Positions 8,321 through 16,409 of a stretch of 64,000 bases of DNA are shown piece by piece. How positions within the stretch are numbered: the stretch's first letter is position 1; every line of letters starts with the position of its first letter. Origin of the DNA: Hymenobacter duratus. Its GTDB lineage: Bacteria > Bacteroidota > Bacteroidia > Cytophagales > Hymenobacteraceae. The notes beneath the pieces were generated by a model. The model searched no databases and had not been told where the DNA came from. It saw only the letters and a program-made list of their open reading frames with translations. The stretch spans positions 434,001-498,000 of the forward strand of contig NZ_JACWZZ010000004.1 of NCBI RefSeq assembly GCF_014698995.1, written 5' to 3'. A program made the position numbers and the translations under genes.

Positions 8321-8460
8321 GAGAATTAGCAATTAAGAATTCTCAAGGTGGCTTCAAGGTGAGTGAACGGGCGTTGGTCGGGTGGTATAGTGGGGTTACA
8401 AAATACCTATGCGGCTCCTGGCACCTGCAATACTCATTCAATTCTTAATTACTAATTCTC
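8321..8460. repeat. AT-rich inverted-repeat element
   Basis: The 21-base arms at 8321-8341 and 8440-8460 are reverse complements with one mismatch; they are built from GAATTAG and AATTAAGAATT words. They enclose about 98 bases of unrelated sequence. The right arm overlaps the end of the small membrane-protein gene and supplies its last four codons and TAA stop (8445-8447). The AT-rich arms stand out against the GC-rich neighbourhood. Confidence 0.7.
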
Positions 8461-8666
8461 CTCACCAGCCAGCCTGTCAACAGTACCAGCGCGCACCAGG
8501 CCAGCAGCACGTAGAGGTAGAGCACCGGAATGCCGGCTACCCGGCCATCGTGGTCGAAGACGGCCAGCAGCGGGAAGTTGAGCAGTATTGCAAACAGCAG
8601 CGAGACGAACAGCAGCCGTTGGCCGCGCCGCTGCTCCGGGCGCTCCTGAGAGGAAATGGGTGGCAT
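8445..8666 (-). CDS. small membrane protein, DUF3311-like
   Basis: This 73-residue protein from the ATG at 8664-8666 (MPPISSQERP) has two hydrophobic helices: LLFVSLLFAILLNFPLLAVF and the segment around PVLYLYVLLAWCALVLLTGW. A GTG at 8694-8696 would add ten residues. The pattern of a G-x-P turn followed by an aromatic second helix resembles DUF3311 proteins, which commonly precede SSS symporters as small partners. It sits directly upstream of the symporter-kinase hybrid, fitting an accessory role. The last residues (RISN) and stop come from an inverted-repeat arm, so the native C-terminus may have been altered. Confidence 0.7.
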   Translation of the reverse strand: MPPISSQERPEQRRGQRLLFVSLLFAILLNFPLLAVFDHDGRVAGIPVLYLYVLLAWCALVLLTGWLVRRISN

Positions 8667-8707
8667 AGGCGACGAAGAAGGAAAGAGTGGCAGCACAGCA
8701 GCAACAT

Positions 8708-8746
8708 AATAAAGTCCGCCGAACCAACGGCCCGGCGGACTTTATT
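8708..8746 (-). terminator. terminator after the MFS transporter gene
   Basis: Stem AATAAAGTCCGCCG (8708-8721) pairs exactly with CGGCGGACTTTATT (8733-8746) around an 11-base loop. It lies 18 bases past the stop of the MFS gene on the minus strand and separates porin-MFS from the sensor part of the cluster. The U-run is short, so confidence is moderate. Confidence 0.7.
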
Positions 8747-8763
8747 CGAAAGCAGCCCGCAGG

Positions 8764-10287
8764 CTATTTCGCGTCGCCGGCCGTTTCGTCCATCAGCTTC
8801 ACGTTGCGCACGTCCTTCATCAGCGCCTGCCCGATAAACCAGCAGATCAGGGCAATGCCCACCGGATACACGAGGCCGGCCAGGGTGCTGTGCTCCTTGA
8901 TGAACGCCGTGTCGGAGGCGGCGGCGCGCAGCGTGAGGGCCGTGGCAATCAGCGGCACAAAGCCCCCGAACACACCGTTGCCGATGTGGTAGGGCAACGA
9001 CAGCGAGGTGTAGCGCACTTTGGTCGGGAACAGCTCTACCAGATACGCCGCAATCGGGCCGTACGCCATGGTCACGAAGAGTACGAGACAGAACACGAGG
9101 GCCGTCATGGCCGGCAGGTTGGGGTCCAGCGCCTTCATTACGGCCGGAATGGATTTGCCGGTAGCATCGACGGTGGCTGCCGTTACTTCCGTAATGGGGC
9201 CGGCAAACTGCTTGAGGCCGTAGAAAATCGGGAACGTAAACAGCGCCCCGCAGAGCAGGCCCATCATGATGATTTTCTTGCGGCCAATCCGGTCAGACAG
9301 CGAGCCGAAATACACGAAGAACGGGGTGGCCAGCACCAGCGCAATACACAGCACGAGGCTGGCGTCCACCAGATCCAGCTTCAGCGTGTTCTGCATGAAC
9401 GAGTAGGCGTAGAACTGGCCGGTGTACCACACTACGCCCTGGCCCATGGTAGCGCCAAACAGCGAAATCAGGACCAGACGGCGGTTTACGGGGTTCACGA
9501 ACGACTCGCGCAGCGGGTTGGCGCTGGTTTTGCCCTCCGACTTGGCCTTGGCAAACAGCGGCGACTCATGCAGCTTACGACGGATGTAGTACGAGGCAAT
9601 AACGAGCAGGCCTGAGAGCAGGAACGGAATGCGCCAGCCCCACTCCTTGAAGGCTACTTCGCCCATGGTTTTGCGCGTGATAATAATCACCAGAATGCTC
9701 AGCAGCAGGCCGGCTGTGGCCGTAATCTGGATGAAAGAGGTGTAGTAGCCGCGCTTGTTATCCGGGGAGTGCTCGGCCACGTAGGTGGTAGCGCCGCCAT
9801 ACTCGCCGCCCAGCGCCAGACCCTGCAGCAGGCGCAGAATGGTCACGATAACCGGCGCGGCAATACCGATTTTGTCGTAGCTCGGAATCAGGCCCGTCAC
9901 GAACGTGGCCCCGCCCATGATGAGCAGCGTGAGCAGAAACGTGTACTTGCGCCCGATCATGTCGCCGATGCGCCCAAAGAACAGCGCCCCAAACGGCCGG
10001 ACTACGAAACCCGCCCCGAACACGGCCAGCGTGCCGAGAATGGTGTCCTCAATCTTGCCCGTGGAGCCGAACAGCACCGGCCCGATGATGGCCGCCAAGG
10101 ACCCGAAGATGTAGAAGTCGTACCACTCGATGACGGTCCCGACCGAGGAAGCCGTGATTACCTGCCATATTTTGCTGGTCGAAACCGCGTTGTTGTCGTG
10201 CGCAATGGCATCGTCGGGCGTGCCACTGGTCAGGGGCGCGGCCCCGGCGTAGGCCGCGGCGTCGCGCTGAGGTAGGTTTTCTTTCAT
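8764..10287 (-). CDS. MFS transporter, metabolite:H+ symporter (MHS) family
   Basis: This 507-residue inner-membrane transporter has about 12 hydrophobic segments. The cytoplasmic loop motif GRIGDMIGRKYTF between helices 2 and 3 and its repeat SDRIGRKKIIM between helices 8 and 9 are typical of MFS proteins. The N-terminal segment SVGTVIEWYDFYIFGSLAAI is characteristic of the MHS subfamily (ShiA, ProP and KgtP relatives), which moves organic acids or zwitterions with protons. A hydrophilic insert of about 30 residues lies between later helices. It sits between a porin gene and the carboxylate-sensing cluster, so a carboxylate substrate is plausible but not shown. ATG at 10285-10287. Confidence 0.9.
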   Translation of the reverse strand: MKENLPQRDAAAYAGAAPLTSGTPDDAIAHDNNAVSTSKIWQVITASSVGTVIEWYDFYIFGSLAAIIGPVLFGSTGKIEDTILGTLAVFGAGFVVRPFGALFFGRIGDMIGRKYTFLLTLLIMGGATFVTGLIPSYDKIGIAAPVIVTILRLLQGLALGGEYGGATTYVAEHSPDNKRGYYTSFIQITATAGLLLSILVIIITRKTMGEVAFKEWGWRIPFLLSGLLVIASYYIRRKLHESPLFAKAKSEGKTSANPLRESFVNPVNRRLVLISLFGATMGQGVVWYTGQFYAYSFMQNTLKLDLVDASLVLCIALVLATPFFVYFGSLSDRIGRKKIIMMGLLCGALFTFPIFYGLKQFAGPITEVTAATVDATGKSIPAVMKALDPNLPAMTALVFCLVLFVTMAYGPIAAYLVELFPTKVRYTSLSLPYHIGNGVFGGFVPLIATALTLRAAASDTAFIKEHSTLAGLVYPVGIALICWFIGQALMKDVRNVKLMDETAGDAK

Positions 10288-10362
10288 GACTGATTGGTGG
10301 GAGTGTTGGAATAGTGTTGAAAGGCAGCTACTGGCAGGCCCTCTGTTCCTGCCGGCGGGCGG

Positions 10363-11958
10363 CTACAGGAAAATCTGCGTCTGGAGCGTGATTTCGGGGC
10401 GGTACTTCACGCTGTTTACCCGGGCCGGGCCATCGGGCGTAAGCGTCTGGTCGGTGAAGTCGGGCCGGGCGCGGTAGTTGAGCGTGAACTTGGCGTTGTG
10501 GCTGTCGAGGTAGAAGTTGGCGCCGCCGTCGAAGATGTTGGTGTTCTGAATGTCGCCGTCGGGCTTGCGCAGGCCCTCATAGGCGGCCAGCATGTAGGAT
10601 GCGTAGGGCTGCACCCGCACCTTGGGCCCGAGCAGATTCTTGGGCAGCAGGTAGCCCGCTTCCACAAACCCGATATTGCCGGTGCCCGAATGCGGCACGG
10701 CATTGCCGCGCAGGGCATTGGAGCCGTAACCCGGGTTGGCGGCCCCGATGTAGCGGACGTGGTTCGGCCCGAAATTGTAGTTGTAGTACACCCCGTAAAC
10801 GGTGAAGGCCGTGCCGGTTTCCTTGTTGAGGGGCGTGTCGAAGAACACGTCGGCCGACAGCAGCACGATGTCGTCCTTCTTGGTTTCGATGGCGGCAATC
10901 TGGGCCGGCGTGAAGCCCGACCCGTTCACCTGCACCGTACTTTCCGTGGGCCTCGACACCATCCCGTCCTGGTTGTAGAAGAAGCCGGCACCCACGTTAA
11001 ACACGCGCTTCGTGCCCAGGTACGTGCCCACGTTGAAAGGCAGCAGGTTCGATTCCTGGTCGAGGAACTCGTAGCTCAGGTAGCCTTGCCAGATGTGGTT
11101 GGTCCCCTGCGGATTGTACTGCGCCCGGTTCACGCCGGTGCTGGTGGCCAGTTGGCTGGTGCCGGTGCCGCTGACCACGGTCGTGCCCAGGCTCAGGGCA
11201 TTAGCGGCCTGGTTGGTCAGGAACGACTCGTTCACGCTGAAGGCGTAATCGAGCTTGCCCGCCCGCCCCTTGGCGTAGGCCCCGATACCACGCGCAAACT
11301 GGTCGATGGTTTCGATGACGGGCCAGTTGGTAAGCGGCGCGTCCAGCGTAAGGAAGTTGAGCGTGCTGGAGCGGGTCATGCGCGAGAGGCCGTTCTGGTA
11401 GTGCATGCCGACGCCCAGGCTCACGTATTTGTTCAGCTTGTACTCCACCACCGCCTCGTGCACGAACAGCTGAGGCTTCTTGCCGTCGGCGGCGGCATTG
11501 AAGCCCCCACTCACGGCCGTCTGGTTGTTGATGCCGATGTGGGTATAGATCATAAAGCGCGGATTCAGCTGCGACAGAATGATCAGACGAGAACGGCGAA
11601 TGGCAAAGTCCACCTGCTCGTCCTGGGGCTTGCCCGGTGCGCGCTCCGTACCGGTGTTGTTCTTGGTGTAGCGAGTCCAGATCTGGTGCCAGGTAATGAA
11701 GCGCAGGTACTTGGAGCCATCGGGCGAGAGGTTCACCTTCATGCCGGCACCGTACGGCACCGATTCCGTGGGAGCCGGCGGCGGCGCTACCGGCACCGAC
11801 GATTGGGCCGCAGGAGCCGGCTGGCCCGGAGGCAGCGGAGCGGCGGGCGGGGGCGCGGGCTGGCCAGGCTGTCCTGGGAGCGGGGGCGTCACCTGGGCCA
11901 AGGCACCGCTCCCCGAAAGAAGCGCACTCAGCACCAAGGCATAACGGGCGTTTTGCAT
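10363..11958 (-). CDS. outer-membrane porin with proline-rich N-terminal linker
   Basis: This 531-residue protein starts with a signal peptide (MQNARYALVLSALLSGSGALAQ) followed by a 45-residue Pro/Ala/Gln-rich linker. The remainder has alternating aromatic and polar residues typical of a beta-barrel and ends in a short strand with terminal phenylalanine (TLQTQIFL). Segments such as DFAIRRSRLIILSQLNPRF resemble phosphate-selective porin (OprO/P) type barrels of Bacteroidota. It lies 75 bases upstream of the MFS transporter on the same strand, so the pair could give outer- and inner-membrane passage for the same solute. The proline linker may span toward peptidoglycan. Substrate unknown. Confidence 0.82.
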   Translation of the reverse strand: MQNARYALVLSALLSGSGALAQVTPPLPGQPGQPAPPPAAPLPPGQPAPAAQSSVPVAPPPAPTESVPYGAGMKVNLSPDGSKYLRFITWHQIWTRYTKNNTGTERAPGKPQDEQVDFAIRRSRLIILSQLNPRFMIYTHIGINNQTAVSGGFNAAADGKKPQLFVHEAVVEYKLNKYVSLGVGMHYQNGLSRMTRSSTLNFLTLDAPLTNWPVIETIDQFARGIGAYAKGRAGKLDYAFSVNESFLTNQAANALSLGTTVVSGTGTSQLATSTGVNRAQYNPQGTNHIWQGYLSYEFLDQESNLLPFNVGTYLGTKRVFNVGAGFFYNQDGMVSRPTESTVQVNGSGFTPAQIAAIETKKDDIVLLSADVFFDTPLNKETGTAFTVYGVYYNYNFGPNHVRYIGAANPGYGSNALRGNAVPHSGTGNIGFVEAGYLLPKNLLGPKVRVQPYASYMLAAYEGLRKPDGDIQNTNIFDGGANFYLDSHNAKFTLNYRARPDFTDQTLTPDGPARVNSVKYRPEITLQTQIFL

Positions 11959-12099
11959 GGACGTGGTGGGAATAGTGGTGAAGAAAGATCAGAGGATGCC
12001 GCCCATCACCTCTTCGGCACCAGACGACAGCACCAAATAGATAAATCCCACCGTGGAAGTCACTTTTCTGCTATACTTCCGCTAATTCCTATAGCCGCG

Positions 12100-12522
12100 C
12101 TACCCCTGCCGGAACCGTTCCCAGCGAATCATCATGTATTTGTCGCCCAGCTCAGTCACCATCATGCCCGCTCCTTTCAGGTTTTCCGGCCGGGCAAAAA
12201 ACTCAGCCAATTCTTTCTGATTAAGGATTTTGTACGTCGGATGATACTCCGTCTGGCGGGGGGCCTTCACGCCGTATTTCTTCACCCAGTTCATCACCGA
12301 CACGTGACTGACTCCCAGCAGCCGCTCAATCTCGCGGTAGCTCACGCCCTCCACGTACAGCTGCAAAGCCTTGATGACGTAGTACGGACTGGTTTCCTTG
12401 CCCGTTTTGGCCACCGAGTAGTGGTAGCCGCAGTTCTTGCACTTATACCGCTGCCGGCCGCCTACAATGCCGCTTTTAGTGGCTTCTTTCGATTCGCATT
12501 TGGGGCAGCTGAGCTGGGCCAT
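12100..12522 (-). CDS. IS1-type zinc-ribbon/HTH protein without catalytic domain
   Basis: This 140-residue protein has an N-terminal zinc ribbon with Cys6-Cys9 and Cys28-Cys31 (SCPKCES, YKCKNCGYHYS), then a helix-turn-helix of transposase type (YREIERLLGVSHVSVMNWV). This pairing is that of the InsA part of IS1-family transposases. There is no DDE domain, no second transposase frame nearby and no terminal inverted repeats. A conserved-looking tail (ELGDKYMMIRWERFRQG) replaces it. It is therefore probably a domesticated DNA-binding protein. A 14-bp palindrome sits 11 bases upstream of its ATG. A solo IS remnant is the alternative. Confidence 0.8.
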   Translation of the reverse strand: MAQLSCPKCESKEATKSGIVGGRQRYKCKNCGYHYSVAKTGKETSPYYVIKALQLYVEGVSYREIERLLGVSHVSVMNWVKKYGVKAPRQTEYHPTYKILNQKELAEFFARPENLKGAGMMVTELGDKYMMIRWERFRQG

Positions 12523-12532
12523 ATAACCAGTG

Positions 12533-12546
12533 AGTAAGTCCTTACT
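12533..12546. promoter_or_regulatory. palindrome AGTAAG-TC-CTTACT before the IS1-like HTH gene
   Basis: Perfect 6-bp arms around TC lie 11 bases upstream of the start codon of the 12100-12522 gene. A TATCTTTA word (minus strand, about 12570-12577) lies a little further out and is one base off the -7 consensus. The site could be an autoregulatory operator. Confidence 0.35.
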
Positions 12547-12625
12547 ATAAACCTATAGCATTTTAGTAAAGATATACCAACTTAGCAAGTATTGCCCGAT
12601 TACAAGCCCTTTATCTTCGTCAGCT

Positions 12626-13219
12626 ATGACCCTTACACGCCGCCGGAAGGTACGGGGCAGCAAACGCCGCCTCAAACATCTTGTACATCAAAGCGTTATT
12701 GCGGCGCCACTTTCAGAACCAAGGCTGCAACGCTATGGCTACGACTACAATAAGCTAGGCCTCGGGCCCTGGCACCACCGGCAGCCTCCGCAACGGGTGC
12801 GGCAGTTAGCTGCCCGGCATCTGCTCACCACCTTTTTCGACTGGCAGCGGCAGCTAGGAGCTCAGCCAGAGCCTTTTTATCTGGCCATCTGGCTGGTAGA
12901 TTCCGACTTTGCGCATAGCTCGCAGGTGGTAGCAGGTATTCGGGAGCGGCGGGAGTGGTACCACAGCCTGTTTGGCAAGCCCGATCCAGCGGGCCCTCCC
13001 CTACCAGCGGAATACCAGTTGCTACCAGGCGCCGACCAGCTTACTTGGCACCCGCACCCCAGGGAAGTGGAATTGGATGTGTTCGACTACCCCGGCGGGT
13101 GGCCCGCCTGGGCGCTTCGCAAACCGAACCGCCTCCGGCCATCCGGCGAGGGTGGTGAGTGCATGCTAGTGCAGACCGGCTGGGTGTGGGTGGGCCAGGC
13201 TACTCCGGTGCTTACATAG
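12626..13219 (+). CDS. hypothetical protein
   Basis: This 197-residue protein begins MTLTRRRKVRGSKRRLKHLV and has a strongly basic first 25 residues. The middle part is rich in Trp, Tyr, Pro and His (for example YNKLGLGPWHHRQPP and WYHSLFGKPDPAGPP). There is no signal peptide or membrane segment. I do not recognise a family. It is divergent from the IS1-like HTH gene and convergent with the M28 peptidase gene, overlapping its end by eight bases (13212-13219). Codon use is like the neighbours, which supports a real gene. Confidence 0.65.
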   Translation: MTLTRRRKVRGSKRRLKHLVHQSVIAAPLSEPRLQRYGYDYNKLGLGPWHHRQPPQRVRQLAARHLLTTFFDWQRQLGAQPEPFYLAIWLVDSDFAHSSQVVAGIRERREWYHSLFGKPDPAGPPLPAEYQLLPGADQLTWHPHPREVELDVFDYPGGWPAWALRKPNRLRPSGEGGECMLVQTGWVWVGQATPVLT

Positions 13220-14129
13220 CCAGCACCACGGCCAGCACGGCATCTACGGCCAGTCCCAGGCGGCGCATATCCAGGCGAGCCAGCGTATCGGTAGGCTCGT
13301 GGTAGTGTTTGTTGCGGTAGAAAGCCGTGTCGGTGAGCAGCACGGCGGAATAGTCGAACTGCCAGTAGTTGAGGTGGTCGGAGAAGTCAATGCCGGGCAG
13401 CCAGGCCGGCGCCTTGAACCGCTTTACGGGCAGGGCCGCCGCTCCTTTGTAGCGCCGCGCAAACTGCCGCCCGAACCGGCCGTTCCCAAATTTCTGCGCC
13501 ACCGTTACGTAGTTGCCGCGGCTGCCATAGATCCATTTCAGCGGACCCAGCGGATAATCCTGGCTGCCTTTTTGGTCGTCGTAGTAGCCCAGCATTTCCA
13601 GCGCCACCATGCCGCGCACCGGCACCCCGGCATCGTGCAGGGACTTGGCGTGCACGAAGCTGCCCATCTGTCGGGTCCGGAAAAACGGCGGCTCCTCCAG
13701 CGTGTACGCCACCAAATCGATGCGGAAAGCCAACTGCTTTTGCTGGCCCAGCAGGCGCGCCAGCTCCAGCAACGCCGCCACCCCCGTGCCGTTGTCGTCG
13801 GCGCCGGGCTGCTCCCCGCACACATCATAGTGGGCTCCAATGATGAGCCGCGGGCCGGTTTCGGGGCCGAAACTGCCGAGAATGTTCCGGTAGATGCTGC
13901 CCTGCACCTCATAGGGCTGCTCGGCGGGCCGGGCGCCGGCAGCCTGTAGCTCCGCTTTGATGTAGTCGGCGGCCTGGTTGAGGCTGGCCAGGTGCTGGTA
14001 GTTGCGCGGCGCGGGCGTGGTGGTGAGGGCCAGCAGGTGGCGGCGCAGGCGCGTAGTATCGGCCGCCGACCGGGCAGAGGCCACGGTGGCGTTCAGGAGC
14101 AAGAACAGCAGCAGAGCGGTACGCGGCAT
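13212..14129 (-). CDS. M28-family zinc aminopeptidase, exported
   Basis: From the ATG at 14127-14129 the protein has 305 residues and a signal peptide (MPRTALLLFLLLNATVASA). The M28 core is clear: LIIGAHYDVCGEQPGADD supplies a metal-binding His and Asp, NGTGVAALLELARLLG follows, then the acidic TLEEPPFF, with IDFSDHLNYW supplying a later metal-binding His. Such enzymes cleave N-terminal residues from peptides in the periplasm or outside. The frame extends 246 bases further upstream, but that part would remove the signal peptide from the N-terminus. It is divergent from the TPR kinase gene and overlaps the hypothetical gene tail to tail. Confidence 0.9.
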   Translation of the reverse strand: MPRTALLLFLLLNATVASARSAADTTRLRRHLLALTTTPAPRNYQHLASLNQAADYIKAELQAAGARPAEQPYEVQGSIYRNILGSFGPETGPRLIIGAHYDVCGEQPGADDNGTGVAALLELARLLGQQKQLAFRIDLVAYTLEEPPFFRTRQMGSFVHAKSLHDAGVPVRGMVALEMLGYYDDQKGSQDYPLGPLKWIYGSRGNYVTVAQKFGNGRFGRQFARRYKGAAALPVKRFKAPAWLPGIDFSDHLNYWQFDYSAVLLTDTAFYRNKHYHEPTDTLARLDMRRLGLAVDAVLAVVLAM

Positions 14130-14253
14130 AAACAGTAGGAGTAACTGATAGCAGGAAAGGCGCCGGAAGATAACGGACCGCGCCGGCCCCCTAACCATCC
14201 CCAACGAACAGACTATAGTGTGGCGCATGCGGCCAACCTTTTTAACTTCACGC

Positions 14254-16341
14254 ATGATTGTACGCTTTCCGGTGGTGGTGCTTGTGTTTTGGCTGCTGAT
14301 GGCTACCTGGGCTTCTGCCCAAAGCCCGCAGACGCCCCTGCTGCGGCGGGCGCTGGCCCGGGCCTCCACCGACACCCGCCGGGTCCTGCTGCTCGCCGAC
14401 CTGAGCGCCTCCTACCGCTACTCCCGCTTTGACTCGGTGCGCTACTACGCCCTGCGCGGACTCCGGCTGGCCCGGCGCATCGGCTACGCCAAGGGCGAAG
14501 GGCGGTGCCTGTCGCGCATCGGCATTCTGATGAGCGAGCGGGGCAATCTGCCGGCCGCCCTCCGCATCAATCTGCAGGCGCTGCAGCTCAACGAAGACAG
14601 CCACGATACGGAAGGCACAGCCCGCACCCTCAACCAGACCGGCCTGCTTTACTATGCTCTCGACGATTTCCGGCCGTCTCTGGGCTACTATTTCCGGGCT
14701 CTGCAGCTCTATGAGCAGGGCCGGATTAAGGACGATTCGCAGCTAATCAGCGTGCTGACCAACATTGGAGCCAGCTACGAAGGCCTGCGGCAGCTGGACT
14801 CCGCCGCTTACTTTCTGAACCGCGCCTATACCCTTACCACGGCCCCCCGAACGCGCGGCTGGAGCTGCTGGGGCAACCCGCTGCCGTACGTGCTGCGGGA
14901 ACTGGGCCTGCTGCAGGCGTCGCAGGGCCACGTGGCCGAAGCAGTGCGCTACTACCACAGCAGCGCCCGGGCTGCCGCCGCCGAAAACGACCGGCGTAGC
15001 GGTTGCCGGGCCTACCAGTATCTGGCCGAGCTTTACCATACCACTCAGCAGCCCGATTCCAGCCACTACTACGCCCGGAAGGCGCTGGTTGTGGGCCAGA
15101 CGCTGCCGTTCATATTGGGAGTGCTGCACACCAGCCGCCTGCTCTCCGAGTCGTTTGAGAAGCGAGGGCAGCACGACAGCACGCTGAAATACCTGCGCAT
15201 TATGCTCACGGCACAGGACAGCCTCTACAATCCGCAGCGTATCAAGCAGCTCGATGCCATCGGCTTTGCCGAGCAGCAGCGGCTGCGGCAGCTCGAGGAT
15301 GAGAATACGCGCTTTACGGCCGATGTGCGAACCTACGTGTTGTGGGGCTCTTTGGCGGCGCTGCTGCTGCTGGCGCTGCTGCTGGCCCGCCACATCCGGC
15401 AGCAGAAGCGGGCCAATCAGCAGCTACAAAGCCTTAATGATCAGATTGGCCAACAGAAACGAGAGCTGACCCAGCAGCGCGACCGGCTGGCCCAGATGCT
15501 GCAGGAACTGCGGGCGGCCCAGGGCCAGTTGCTGCTACGCGAAAAAATGGCTTCTCTGGGCGAGTTGATGGCTGGGGTGGCGCATGAAATTCAGAACCCG
15601 ATGAACAGCGTCAAGAACTTCGCTGCCATCAGCGTAAATCTGTGCCAGGAGATTCGGGAGGAACTGGCAAAGGTGCTGCTGCCCATCGACGACCAGCAGA
15701 TCATTGATGATATGTTCCAGAATCTGAGCCAGTATCAGGCCCATATCGTGAAGCACAGCCAGCGGGCCGAAGGTATTGTGGAAGGCATGCTCGAATATTC
15801 TAGCAGCAGCCCGGCCCAGCGCCAACTCACCGACCTCAGCATGCTGGCCAACGAGTACATGCGGCTTACCTACCAGGATCTGCGCCTCAAAAATCGGCGC
15901 TTCAATGCCGCCCTCCTGCCCCATTTTGCTTCCAATCTACCGGAAGTGCCCATTGTGCGGCAGGACATCGGGCGGGCACTGGTCAGTCTTTTCACCACGG
16001 CTTTCTATGCCGTGCAGCAGCGCCAGCGCCTGGGCGAGGAAGACTACGTTCCGCAAGTGAGCCTAACCACCGAGCAGGCGGGCGAGTATGTCGAAATCAG
16101 GATTCGTGACAACGGGTCCGGCATTTCGGAGGCCGTGCAGGCCAGCATCTTTCAGCGTTTTTTCACTACGAAGCCCGTCAACGAAAGCTCCACCCTGGGC
16201 CTGGCCGTCAGCTATGACATCATTACGCGCGGGCATGGCGGCACTCTTCGCGTGGAAAGCCAGGAAGGTGTGTTCACGGAGTTTATTGTGCAGCTTCCGG
16301 TGCAAGGCAAGCCCGCAGTGCCCGCCGAATGGGTGCTCTGA
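14254..16341 (+). CDS. TPR-containing sensor histidine kinase
   Basis: The likely start (14254) gives 695 residues and a signal peptide (MIVRFPVVVLVFWLLMATWA); an ATG at 14227 would add nine residues. The periplasmic half consists of TPR units (for example GTARTLNQTGLLYYALDDF and VLTNIGASYEGLRQLDSAAY). One membrane helix (VLWGSLAALLLLALLLARHI) and a Gln-rich coiled coil lead to the H-box MAGVAHEIQNPMNSV, with the phospho-acceptor His at 444. The ATP-binding part has IRDNGSGI, but its second glycine box reads NESSTLGLAVSYDI instead of GTGLGLS, so ATP handling may differ. No response regulator is adjacent. Its signal is unknown. Confidence 0.9.
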   Translation: MIVRFPVVVLVFWLLMATWASAQSPQTPLLRRALARASTDTRRVLLLADLSASYRYSRFDSVRYYALRGLRLARRIGYAKGEGRCLSRIGILMSERGNLPAALRINLQALQLNEDSHDTEGTARTLNQTGLLYYALDDFRPSLGYYFRALQLYEQGRIKDDSQLISVLTNIGASYEGLRQLDSAAYFLNRAYTLTTAPRTRGWSCWGNPLPYVLRELGLLQASQGHVAEAVRYYHSSARAAAAENDRRSGCRAYQYLAELYHTTQQPDSSHYYARKALVVGQTLPFILGVLHTSRLLSESFEKRGQHDSTLKYLRIMLTAQDSLYNPQRIKQLDAIGFAEQQRLRQLEDENTRFTADVRTYVLWGSLAALLLLALLLARHIRQQKRANQQLQSLNDQIGQQKRELTQQRDRLAQMLQELRAAQGQLLLREKMASLGELMAGVAHEIQNPMNSVKNFAAISVNLCQEIREELAKVLLPIDDQQIIDDMFQNLSQYQAHIVKHSQRAEGIVEGMLEYSSSSPAQRQLTDLSMLANEYMRLTYQDLRLKNRRFNAALLPHFASNLPEVPIVRQDIGRALVSLFTTAFYAVQQRQRLGEEDYVPQVSLTTEQAGEYVEIRIRDNGSGISEAVQASIFQRFFTTKPVNESSTLGLAVSYDIITRGHGGTLRVESQEGVFTEFIVQLPVQGKPAVPAEWVL

Positions 16342-16409
16342 GCGGCGCTTCGGTTCTGCTGTGTTGCGTCCTTACCTTTACTTTCTCACTACTGCATCCT
16401 TCCCACCGT

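Noticed and set aside
12100..12522. A complete insertion sequence
   Set aside because: No catalytic transposase frame, terminal inverted repeats or target-site duplication could be found around the gene.
10498..12537. 679-codon open frame on the plus strand opposite the porin and the IS1-like gene
   Set aside because: It spans two genes on the opposite strand and a gap, has His/Val/Gly-rich shadow composition and no motif.
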